Part shown: positions 34,409 through 42,022 of the stretch, piece by piece | How the letters are laid out: each line of letters begins with the position of its first letter | How positions within the stretch are numbered: position 1 is the first letter of the stretch | Source of the DNA: Paenibacillus durus | Lineage (GTDB): Bacteria > Bacillota > Bacilli > Paenibacillales > Paenibacillaceae | Length of the DNA stretch: 64,000 bases | Assembly (NCBI RefSeq): GCF_000756615.1 | Contig: NZ_CP009288.1 | Span: 310,001-374,000, forward strand | Reading direction: 5' to 3' | Notes under the pieces: generated by a model | Told to the model about the DNA's origin: nothing | The model's input: the letters and a program-made list of their open reading frames with translations, nothing else | The model's database searches: none | Translations under genes and position numbers: made by a program

Positions 34409-35002
34409 TTGGCTGGAATTCATTTGGCAAAGGGCCAGAACATTGATCTGACCAAAGGCAATTCGGGTCTGAAGAACGTGATCGTTGGTTTGGGCTGGGA
34501 CCCTGCAGAGAACGAGGAGTTGTTCGGCTCCAGGCAGAAGGCCAATATCGACTGCGACGCCTCGGCCCTGCTGCTGAATGCTGACGGGAAATTGACGAAG
34601 AAGACCAATCTGGTCTGCTTCCATAACATGCAGAGCTCCTGTAATTCGGTCGTTCATTCCGGCGATAATCTGACAGGCGATGATGACGGGGATGATGAGC
34701 AAATCAGGGTGAACCTGGACGCTGTCCCGTTCGATGTGCATCGGATACTGGTTGTCGTCAACATCTACGACGCCGTGCTCCGCGGACAGGATTTCGGCAT
34801 GATTAAGTCGGCGTATATCCGTGTGAAGAATGCTTCGGGCGGAGCCGAGCTGGTGAAATATAACCTGTCGGACAACTACTCCGGGTTCACCGCTCTGATC
34901 AGCGGAGAGCTGTACAGGCACGAATCGGAATGGAAGTTTGCGGCGATCGGCGAAGGCAGCCACGCGGCGCATATCAGCCAGTTGGCCGAGCGGTATGTAT
35001 AA
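34409..35002 (+). CDS. TerD family calcium-binding stress protein
   Basis: A 197-residue TerD/CABP-type protein. It opens MAGIHLAKGQNIDLTK and contains GLGWDP, DCDASALLL and the acidic segment GDNLTGDDDGDDEQIRVNL, the usual calcium-binding loops, then YIRVKNASGGAEL. TerD-domain proteins are linked to tellurite and general envelope stress. TTG start with GAGGG upstream. A TerC homologue follows, as in many ter clusters, although the other ter genes are absent. Confidence 0.9.
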   Translation: MAGIHLAKGQNIDLTKGNSGLKNVIVGLGWDPAENEELFGSRQKANIDCDASALLLNADGKLTKKTNLVCFHNMQSSCNSVVHSGDNLTGDDDGDDEQIRVNLDAVPFDVHRILVVVNIYDAVLRGQDFGMIKSAYIRVKNASGGAELVKYNLSDNYSGFTALISGELYRHESEWKFAAIGEGSHAAHISQLAERYV

Positions 35003-35051
35003 CCTGGGACGAGAATAAATAATAATATGATTTTACCGGAGGCAAGTGAAG

Positions 35052-35798
35052 ATGGAAGGGTTATCAAATTTTTTTAGGAGCATGAGCGACAGCTATGGCC
35101 ATTTTTTCTCATGGCATGATGTAATCGCTACGCTGTCGGACCCCGTAAGCTGGGGCATTATCGCAAGTCTGGTCCTGCTAGAAGGACTGCTCTCGGCGGA
35201 TAACGCGCTCGTGCTTGCCGTAATGGTTAAGCATTTGCCTAAAGAGCAGCAGAAGAAGGCGCTCTTTTACGGGATTCTGGGAGCTTATCTATTCCGGTTC
35301 TTGGCCATCGGTCTAGGCACTTATCTGATCAAGTTCACATTGGTTAAGGTTCTTGGCGCCCTCTATCTCTTCTACATCGCCTATAAAGGAATCTTCAAGG
35401 GCGGCGGGAACGAAAAGGTAGAGAATAAGGGAGCCTCCTTCTGGAGAACGGTGCTGCTCGTCGAGCTGATGGACATTGCCTTCAGTATCGACAGCGTCAT
35501 TGCCGCCTTCGGCCTAAGCAGCGAAGTATGGGTGCTGTTCATGGGCGGTATTCTGGGCGTGCTGATGATGCGCGGCGTGGCACAGATCTTCCTGAAGCTG
35601 ATCGAGAAATTCCCTGAACTGGAGCAGATGGCTTTCCTGCTGATTGCCATTATTGCCGGTAAAATGATGGCCGGCGCTTTCGGATACGAAATGCCCCATG
35701 TTATCTTCTTTGCCGTCATCATCTCGGTCTTTGTTGGAACGATTCTGTACAGCTCCGGACGTAAACAACGTGAAGCGGAGAACGAAGTTCGCCATTAA
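35052..35798 (+). CDS. TerC family integral membrane protein
   Basis: A 248-residue TerC-type protein with seven to eight membrane segments. Characteristic motifs: LEGLLSADNALVLAVMV (near residue 45) and ELMDIAFSIDSVIAAFG (near 141), each with membrane acidic residues proposed to bind a metal. Relatives mediate Mn2+ export or metal loading of secreted enzymes. Of the two in-frame starts, GTG 35046 is too close to the GGAGG at 35038-35042, so the ATG at 35052 is chosen. Probably cotranscribed with terD. Confidence 0.88.
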   Translation: MEGLSNFFRSMSDSYGHFFSWHDVIATLSDPVSWGIIASLVLLEGLLSADNALVLAVMVKHLPKEQQKKALFYGILGAYLFRFLAIGLGTYLIKFTLVKVLGALYLFYIAYKGIFKGGGNEKVENKGASFWRTVLLVELMDIAFSIDSVIAAFGLSSEVWVLFMGGILGVLMMRGVAQIFLKLIEKFPELEQMAFLLIAIIAGKMMAGAFGYEMPHVIFFAVIISVFVGTILYSSGRKQREAENEVRH

Positions 35799-35896
35799 AC
35801 CGTCGACTACCGGGCAGCGTCAGGCGCTGAAAGCGGCGGACCATGGGCTGGGCAGTTTTCTAAACCGGGACAACCCTCTCTTATTGAATAATCGCT

Positions 35897-35929
35897 AGGC
35901 CTGTCCGATTTGATCGGCAGGTCTTTTTT
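35897..35929 (+). terminator. rho-independent terminator downstream of the terC gene
   Basis: GGCCTGTCCGAT and ATCGGCAGGTC form a stem with loop TTG, followed by six T. Confidence 0.75.
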
Positions 35930-36007
35930 GCCGCTGCAATCATAATCCCTCTCTCCCGCACATACATTGCCACAGGGCGCGGCTATTACGGGGAAGGGGG
36001 CTGTCTA

Positions 36008-36103
36008 ATGATCCTGGGAGTCCTGATTCTCTTGCTTCTTGTGGCAGCAAGCAGTAAGAAAGCGGATGGTATCGCCGAGCTCAATAATGACAGGAATCCC
36101 TAG
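36008..36103 (+). CDS. 31-residue single-pass membrane peptide
   Basis: An open frame of 31 codons with a strong GGGAAGGGGG ribosome site eight bases before the ATG. The product begins MILGVLILLLLVAASSKK and ends in a polar tail rich in Asn and Asp. It would be a one-helix membrane peptide with a short charged C-terminus. No family is recognised. The strong ribosome site and clean helix-tail layout support it as real. Confidence 0.5.
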   Translation: MILGVLILLLLVAASSKKADGIAELNNDRNP

Positions 36104-36235
36104 CAATAGAGATTTTTCGCCAACCTTCGCGGATTGTTGTTTCAAGCGGTTTTTTGCGGTTTAATTGGGTATAATAAGTCCGAAGCTCGCGTTATCCCAA
36201 AGGCTGCTGAAAATACGACAACCCACGGAGGAACT

Positions 36236-37024
36236 ATGGAGAATGAAGCACTCTTAAAAGTCGAGCAGTTGGCGCTCAAGAAGCAAAAAGTATACCGCAA
36301 CAGTATATTCCGCTACATTGCCCGCGCGATGCTGGCCAGTATGTTTATCGGGTTCGGGGTTATCGTGGCATTTAAGACCGGAAACTTTTTTTACATGGAG
36401 CATTCTCCAATGACCTATCCTATGGCCGCCGTCACATTCGGAGCTGCTATCATCCTTATTTCTTATGGAGGGGGCGACCTGTTTACCGGCGATACGTTCT
36501 ATTACACCTATGCGGCGCTTCGCAAGAAGATGCAGTGGACGGATGTCGGACGGATGTGGGTGTGGAGCTACATCGGAAATATTCTTGGAGCAACGGCGTT
36601 TGCGCTGCTCATTTATTTGACCGGTCTATTCTATGACTCGAATGTAAACGGGTTCCTCCTGAATGTCGTTGCTCACAAAATGGAAGCCCCGGCAATCCAG
36701 CTGTTCTGGCGGGCGATTCTATGTAACTGGCTCGTCTGTCTCGCCTTTTTCGTGCCGCTGTCGATGAAGGCTGACGGCGCCAAATTGTTTGCTATGGTAT
36801 TGTTTGTGTTCTGCTTCTTTATTTCGGGCTATGAGCACAGTATTGCCAATATGTGTACGTTCGCGATTGCGCTTGTGCTGGATCACCCCGGAACGATCTC
36901 GTGGGCCGGTGTCGTACACAACCTGGTTCCGGTTACCCTCGGCAATTTGATTGGCGGCGGCGTGCTGATGGGCGTCATGTATTATTATGTGAACAAGCCT
37001 TTCCTGGACGATGAAGCGCATTAA
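36236..37024 (+). CDS. formate/nitrite transporter family channel
   Basis: A 262-residue FNT protein (FocA/NirC/YwcJ type) with six membrane segments. The first pore loop (GFGVIVAFKTGNFF, near residue 42), GGGDLFTGDTFYY (near 80) and the later GYEHSIANMCTFAIAL (near 200, with the pore His and N-M segment) are visible. It should move formate, nitrite or a similar small anion. The ATG at 36236 has GGAGG four bases before it; the longer frame to 36134 is not needed. Confidence 0.88.
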   Translation: MENEALLKVEQLALKKQKVYRNSIFRYIARAMLASMFIGFGVIVAFKTGNFFYMEHSPMTYPMAAVTFGAAIILISYGGGDLFTGDTFYYTYAALRKKMQWTDVGRMWVWSYIGNILGATAFALLIYLTGLFYDSNVNGFLLNVVAHKMEAPAIQLFWRAILCNWLVCLAFFVPLSMKADGAKLFAMVLFVFCFFISGYEHSIANMCTFAIALVLDHPGTISWAGVVHNLVPVTLGNLIGGGVLMGVMYYYVNKPFLDDEAH

Positions 37025-37713
37025 AAATAGGGACGGGAAGCTCGCGGTCTGCATGCTGCGGGTTTCCATAACAAGAAAGAGCTTCGGTTGCATCCAGCAT
37101 AGAGGCATCTATTTATCAGCGAGGAAAAACTCCGGGGATGTTCTCATCATTTATTTTGCACTTATTAGAGCAGGGTCTGATGTTAATTCGATACCCTGCC
37201 ACTTTCCGTTTAGTTTGCACCCTAAACTTTGCATGTCCAATGTTCCAACTGCACTGTATGCTTGTCTTTATTCCAAAGCAGACCCGTGACAGTAAAAGGC
37301 TGATTAATTATGACCTCTACAGGTGCTTTTACTTCAGAAACAGTGGCTTATTATTCGCGTCGTTAAACGAACATCCTGAAATAATATGGCAATCATCTTT
37401 AGTTTGCCCGGAGTACTCATCTTCACAACCCATTCATATGGAAGTAGATGGAAATAGGGAAAAACGCGAAATCAGGAAAAAGAAACCAGTTTAACGGTTG
37501 CATCCTCCGGCGTCGTTTGTTTCGGATGGGCTATCAGCGAGGGCTAGCCTTGGCTTCTGTGATAACCGGATTTTCGGAATGGCTAGAGGAATATTTGACG
37601 ACATTCTGTTTGACTTCGCCTAACAGCGTGGAAACATAGGTATAGGTTTTTGGAGCGCTGTTTATTGTGACCATTTGAATACGGTCTTGATCATTCAGTT
37701 CCTTTTAAATATC
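37025..37713. other. AT-richer gene-poor stretch with decayed sequence
   Basis: No intact gene. On the minus strand a fragment that reads QMVTINSAPKTYTYVST and then GEVKQNVV (about 37530-37670) has protein character but no start or recognisable family. It lies just downstream of the decayed sigma factor gene, so it may be the remnant of that operon's partner. The remaining open frames have no ribosome sites. Confidence 0.35.
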
Positions 37714-38112
37714 TCAATAGAATTTACAGTCTATGTAAAACAGCAGCAGCACGGTCTGATAATCAGAGTGGAGTTCGTTAGTCGTCTGATGAAGCAGCTT
37801 GCCTTTTTCCCTGGTTTCGACTTCGCTTGCAACACTCGTTTCGTTTAGAATGGCTTCAACTATATTAACGCAGGAAATGCTGACAATTGCGGTGTTTCGC
37901 GCGGTTATTCTAGTCCAACTCGGAATATTGATATCCGAACGCCGACTAGGGCCTTTAGCCGTAGCTTTGAGAAACGCTTCCTGGATAATATCTTCGGTAA
38001 GCATCCGGGCATTCGTCATAAAGAATACGCAGTTATATACGAACCGATAAAAGGAGTGGTAAGCCCACTTTTGTGTGTCGGCATCCAGGCTGTGAAATGG
38101 GCCGCGCAGCAG
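37714..38112 (-). pseudogene. decayed ECF-type RNA polymerase sigma factor
   Basis: On the minus strand the translation contains the region 2 of an ECF sigma factor: YHSFYRFVYN, NARMLTEDIIQEAFLKA, then IPSWTRITARNTAI. The region 4 beginning is degenerate (LHSDYQTVLLLFYID) and stops at CKFY, before the second HTH. No start codon with a ribosome site is found for the N-terminal part, and the middle (about residues 50-80) lost the family pattern. It is probably a relic. The surrounding 1.5 kb has no intact gene. Confidence 0.6.
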
Positions 38113-38593
38113 AACATAATGGAATTTATTGATTTTTATTTAATTATACAATAAAATTGGAAATATACAGAATGACTTAAGTATTCTCTCGAACAAAAAT
38201 TTTAGAACATACCGTCAGATTATATGTGTTCGATAGGTTATGAGAGATAGACAGCCAGATTTGCATACGAGAAAATTTGTTCCTCTCCACATGGGGAACA
38301 GGGCCTCGCTAAACCTAAAACAAGGAGACTGATGTCCTATGATTTAAACATTACGGTTGATTTTTATGGTTAGGGTGTGAAGGGAATGCTTTCGTGTTGT
38401 AGATTTGCTATCACTTTAATATGCCCAGACCGGGAATCACTTTCTGTCTGCTCTTATCTACCAGCCTCCGGCCTCTAGAAGCGCAGATGAGGAGAGCGGT
38501 TGGTGTCCATTCGTTTCTTTTTAAAATGCAAAGTCGTGATCTTGCTACGCCCAGGAATACCCTGAAAAAAATGTCACAAGGAGTTTTCTAAGA
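38113..38593. other. intergenic region upstream of the secreted protease
   Basis: AT-rich, with no supported gene, RNA or repeat. The protease ribosome site AAGGAG lies ten bases before the ATG at 38594. I could not pick a convincing promoter. Confidence 0.4.
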
Positions 38594-39847
38594 ATGAAAA
38601 GAAAGTTGCTCTCAATGGCTACAATTCTTACCATTTCAATTATGCTTTTATCTGTCTCTGCTTTTGCGAAAGATCTTGGGGGTATGGGAATACCGGACCC
38701 TGTTCCAAATTCAAATTTTGACATACCCATTGACCCGGGCCCTGCTCCAGTTAACGCGGTAGCGATATCTCAGGAATCCGAGGACAAGGAGTTTTCCCAA
38801 TTACAAGATGATCGTGTTCAATTGCAAGAATATATGACTGCCCATTTTAAAGATTCTTATGCCGGTGCATATACTGAAAAAAATGGAAGTAATGTGATAC
38901 TCTTAACTAGCAAAGTCAACTCTAATAACCTTGAAACTTTATTAAAGGAAAAAAGCAAACGGAAAGATAAACTGAAATTCAAATATGTGAAATACTCCGA
39001 GGATGAACTTTACAAGGGAAAGGAAAAAATTTTAAAAGCTGCAGAGTCTTTAAACCTTGAAGGCGTCGGAATTGATAACGAACAGAATAAAGTCAATGTT
39101 TATATTACGCAGGAGAATTTGGATAGCAAAAAGAAGGAGATTTTGAAATATTTAGACGAAGACCTAATTAACTGGATTGTTGGCGATATAGAAATTAAAA
39201 ATAATGCCTATAATTTATACCCAGGTGAACAGATTGAAAGATACATTGATGGATCTATATGGGGAAATTGCAGTCTTGGTTTCAATGGAAGAGCCAACGG
39301 CAATGATGTGGGTGTTACAGCAGGACATTGCTTAAACGGAACGTACTATGATTTGTCCGATGGAGTTATTTCCATTGGCTCAATGTCAAACGCGAATAGT
39401 AGTTCGGCTTCGAGTTATGATGCAGGGTATGTTACATATAATTCTGGACTTAATCCAAGTGTATATCTTAATGGAAGTACAATGACCATTGGTACTACTG
39501 ATTATTCCGGACAGTATCGCCAAGTGGGTAATTACGTGAAAATTCATGCAACATCTTTAGGCGGTACTGGCACTCCTCTTTTAAAAATATTAGATAGTGA
39601 TTTAAGTCTTCCTGGAGTCACTATGCATTTAGTGAGAACAGAATATGGCGGACTTACTCCTGGTGATAGTGGAGGTTTGGTCTATTCGATCGCAAATAAT
39701 GGGGTAAAGAATTATGCTCGCGTAGAAGGCATCTATAAAGGAAGTTATACTTCTGGCGGGACCCCGGTAGGTGAAGTTTTTTCCAAATATAGTTATGTCT
39801 TTGATGGCTTAGGTCTGTCTGGAGTTTATACTGATAATACTTATTAG
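38594..39847 (+). CDS. secreted trypsin-like (S1 family) serine protease precursor
   Basis: A 417-residue precursor. A signal peptide (MKRKLLSMATILTISIMLLS, cut after AFA near residue 25) is followed by a propeptide (about 26-215) and a mature domain. The triad is His in VGVTAGHCLNG (near 244), Asp in SSYDAGYVTY (near 277) and Ser in LTPGDSGGLVYSI (near 360). The fold belongs to streptogrisin/alpha-lytic-like or glutamyl-endopeptidase-type enzymes. The gene is AT-rich compared with its surroundings and stands alone between decayed sequence and a terminator, which suggests horizontal gain. Confidence 0.78.
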   Translation: MKRKLLSMATILTISIMLLSVSAFAKDLGGMGIPDPVPNSNFDIPIDPGPAPVNAVAISQESEDKEFSQLQDDRVQLQEYMTAHFKDSYAGAYTEKNGSNVILLTSKVNSNNLETLLKEKSKRKDKLKFKYVKYSEDELYKGKEKILKAAESLNLEGVGIDNEQNKVNVYITQENLDSKKKEILKYLDEDLINWIVGDIEIKNNAYNLYPGEQIERYIDGSIWGNCSLGFNGRANGNDVGVTAGHCLNGTYYDLSDGVISIGSMSNANSSSASSYDAGYVTYNSGLNPSVYLNGSTMTIGTTDYSGQYRQVGNYVKIHATSLGGTGTPLLKILDSDLSLPGVTMHLVRTEYGGLTPGDSGGLVYSIANNGVKNYARVEGIYKGSYTSGGTPVGEVFSKYSYVFDGLGLSGVYTDNTY

Positions 39848-39895
39848 ACCCAAATCAATCATTTATGGTTCTGTTTTAAAATAATTGCCACCAAT

Positions 39896-39932
39896 AAAGC
39901 AGCCCTCATGCGACTCATGCGGCTGCTTTTTT
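39896..39932 (+). terminator. rho-independent terminator after the protease gene
   Basis: AAAGCAGCC pairs with GGCTGCTTT, followed by TTTT. It separates two convergent genes and may work both ways. Confidence 0.75.
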
Positions 39933-39987
39933 GGTACGCCCGGCATGGGCGCTATCTAACCTTTATATTAGGTCGAGAAGACCGGAT

Positions 39988-40449
39988 TTAAACCTGCGGC
40001 GGCATTGGCGGCATATGCCAGCAGAGCGGCGCTTCCTCCCGAAGTGTGCCTTCCAGCGGGCCGCCTTCCCGCCGCCAATACTCGATGCCGCCGAGCATCT
40101 CTTTGACCCGGTAGCCCTGCGCGGCCAGCCGGGCGGCCGCTTTGGTAGCTCCGTTGCAGGCCGGACCCCAGCAGTACAGGACCAGTACTTTGTCCTGCGG
40201 AAGCGCCGCAAGTCCACCGCTGCCAAGATGTCCCGAGGGGAGAGAAACGGCGCCGGGCAGATGCGCTTCTTCATAGGAGCGGGCATCGCGGACATCAACC
40301 AGAATAAAGCTTTGGATTCCTTCGCGGATATCGTAAGCAACGTCGGCCACATCGGTCTCAAACCTTCCTTTTGCGGCAAAATAGGCCGTGGCTTCGTCAG
40401 GGGAGGCAGCCGGGGCGGCCAGCACCTGCGATTTGGGCTTGAAATTCAT
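39988..40449 (-). CDS. rhodanese-like domain protein
   Basis: A 153-residue single rhodanese domain: ILVDVRDARSYEEAHLPGAVSLP (near residues 49-71) and the active-site loop LYCWGPACNGATKAA (near 91), followed by MLGGIEYWRREGG. Cys93 or Cys98 is the likely sulfur acceptor in the loop. It would move sulfane sulfur or act as a detoxifier in the cytoplasm. AAGGAGG lies eight bases before the ATG. It is divergent from a LysR gene, with a palindrome in between. Confidence 0.85.
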   Translation of the reverse strand: MNFKPKSQVLAAPAASPDEATAYFAAKGRFETDVADVAYDIREGIQSFILVDVRDARSYEEAHLPGAVSLPSGHLGSGGLAALPQDKVLVLYCWGPACNGATKAAARLAAQGYRVKEMLGGIEYWRREGGPLEGTLREEAPLCWHMPPMPPQV

Positions 40450-40515
40450 GCTGTCATCCTCCTTGAAATGGTGATATGGCTGTTTTCTTTATTTTAGCTT
40501 GATTTGGTCATTGCA

Positions 40516-40537
40516 GTTATCTATAGTATTGGATAAC
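40516..40537. promoter_or_regulatory. candidate LysR operator between rhodanese and LysR genes
   Basis: GTTATC (40516-40521) and GATAAC (40532-40537) are a perfect six-base inverted repeat with a ten-base spacer, the size of LysR-type sites. It sits between the two divergent genes. Confidence 0.55.
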
Positions 40538-40578
40538 AACTATCGAAATAAATGATATTTAAATAGGAGAGATGCGGG

Positions 40579-41457
40579 ATGGAGCTTACCTATTTGCGTA
40601 CCTTTTGCGAGGTTGCCGCCAGCGGCAGCCATACACGGGCGGCGGAAAACCTGGGGTACGCGCAGTCCAGCGTCACGGCTCAGATCGCCAAGCTGGAGGA
40701 AATGTATGGGGCGAAGCTGCTGGAGCGTTCGGGGAGGGGGATGGCCCCGACCTTTGCCGGCAGAACGCTGCTCCGTTATGCCCGCCAAATGCTGGCGCTG
40801 AGCGAGGAAGCGAAGGAGGTCATCGCCGAAGGGCAGACGGGAGAGCTGGCGATCGGTTCGATTGAGACGCTTGCCGCCTATTTTTTGCCGCAGCGGCTGC
40901 ATCAGTACCGTAAGCAGTATCCGGATATCCGCATCCGTGTCCTGCCAGGCTCTGAAACTGACATTATTGCCGCCGTACGGAATAAATCCGCCGATTTCGG
41001 CCTGATTTTTGACATGCCCTATGCATCGGATGAGCTTCAAGTCTTGGCTTTGCAGCCGGAGGAACTGTTCATCATCGTCCATCCCGGACACCCGCTCGCG
41101 GGCCATGGTTCGGCAGAGTTGTCCATGCTTGCCGCCGAGCCGCTCGTTCTGACCGAGGATACGTGTACGTACCGGAATTTTTTGCTGCAAAAAATGAGAG
41201 GTTTGGGAATGACGCCGAGAGTGGAGCTGGAGTTCGGCAACCTGGAGGGGATCAAGCAGGCCGTCAAGCATGAATGGGGCGTTGCTTTTCTTCCGGGCTA
41301 TACGGTCTTGGAAGAATTGCGGCGGGGGGAGCTAAGGGCGATTCCAGTGTCGGAAGACGGCGGCAAAGGCTTCTTCATCCAGCTGATATACCGCAAAGAC
41401 CGCTGGCTGTCCGCTTCCTTCAAGCGATTTATCGAAATGATGCAGGCAGGCGGGTAG
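40579..41457 (+). CDS. LysR-family transcriptional regulator
   Basis: A 292-residue LTTR. HTH: MELTYLRTFCEVAASGSHTR AAE region with SSVTAQIAKLEEMYG (about residues 1-42); effector domain follows (LAIGSIETLAAYFLPQRL, FGLIFDMPY, WGVAFLPGY). It probably controls the divergent rhodanese gene through the intervening palindrome. AGGAGAG is seven bases before the ATG. Confidence 0.88.
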   Translation: MELTYLRTFCEVAASGSHTRAAENLGYAQSSVTAQIAKLEEMYGAKLLERSGRGMAPTFAGRTLLRYARQMLALSEEAKEVIAEGQTGELAIGSIETLAAYFLPQRLHQYRKQYPDIRIRVLPGSETDIIAAVRNKSADFGLIFDMPYASDELQVLALQPEELFIIVHPGHPLAGHGSAELSMLAAEPLVLTEDTCTYRNFLLQKMRGLGMTPRVELEFGNLEGIKQAVKHEWGVAFLPGYTVLEELRRGELRAIPVSEDGGKGFFIQLIYRKDRWLSASFKRFIEMMQAGG

Positions 41458-41530
41458 AGTAACAAAGCTAAGCCCTTGGAGATACGAGCATGCGGGTGAT
41501 GCAGGGATACGGCAGCGCAAGCAGAAAGAT

Positions 41531-41566
41531 CAAAAAAGCCGCATTCCGGCAATTCGGTATGCGGCT
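41531..41566 (-). terminator. terminator of the small Fur-box gene
   Basis: AGCCGCAT and ATGCGGCT (41537-41544 and 41559-41566) form a stem; on the minus strand it is followed by TTTTTTG. It lies 16 bases beyond the stop of the small minus-strand gene. Confidence 0.75.
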
Positions 41567-41582
41567 GTTCAAGTGTATGTCA

Positions 41583-41726
41583 TCAGTTCTTGCACGTTAT
41601 GAACTGCAGGCGGGATTTGATTTCTTTTTGCCATTTCAAATCTCCTACCTTGACGGCAAGATTAAACAGATCCAGGTAATCATCAACCTTCAGTGACGTC
41701 CGGGCAGCGGCTGCGTTCATAAGCAT
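41583..41726 (-). CDS. 47-residue Fur-box-associated small protein
   Basis: A minus-strand frame of 47 codons starting MLMNAAAARTSLKVDDYLD and ending LQFITCKN. AAGGAG lies five bases before the ATG at 41726 (an ATG at 41720 is alternative). A Fur box is 36 bases upstream and a U-tailed terminator follows, so all parts of a transcription unit are present. The amphipathic middle DDYLDLFNLAVKVGDLKWQKEI recalls short regulatory helices such as those of IDEAL-domain or Fbp-like proteins in Bacillus, but no family is secure. Predicted role: small effector made under iron limitation. Confidence 0.65.
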   Translation of the reverse strand: MLMNAAAARTSLKVDDYLDLFNLAVKVGDLKWQKEIKSRLQFITCKN

Positions 41727-41761
41727 TCAGTCTCCTTAAAATAAATTTAACAATAGTCTTT

Positions 41762-41780
41762 AATAATGATAATCATTATC
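41762..41780 (-). promoter_or_regulatory. Fur box
   Basis: AATAATGATAATCATTATC matches the classical 19-base Fur consensus (GATAATGATAATCATTATC) at 18 of 19 positions. It lies 36-54 bases before the start of the 47-residue minus-strand gene, overlapping its expected promoter. The plus-strand gene is over 240 bases away, so it is a less likely target. Confidence 0.85.
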
Positions 41781-42022
41781 ACCAAAACCATTATTGTTAT
41801 TATCCACATACTACGTCGAAAAATCAATATGAAAAGTGAGATATCTCACTTTTAAATGTTACAATTTTAAGCAATGTGACAAGAGAAGGAATATTTAAAA
41901 TGGGTATGAGGGCTGATAGATACGCTGGGAACGGGTGTTTTATATTGATGTAAGCAGGATATATCCCAATATTTGTCGAAAGATCTTATATAGTTAATAA
42001 GTATTCGAAAAGGAGAAATTGT

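Noticed and set aside
37138..37494. Plus-strand frame of 118 codons after the formate/nitrite channel
   Set aside because: It has no ribosome site, an atypical Cys/Pro-rich composition and no recognisable domain; the region is decayed sequence.
41490..41696. Plus-strand 68-codon frame downstream of the LysR gene
   Set aside because: It overlaps a minus-strand 47-codon frame that has its own Fur box, ribosome site and terminator. The plus frame has none of these.
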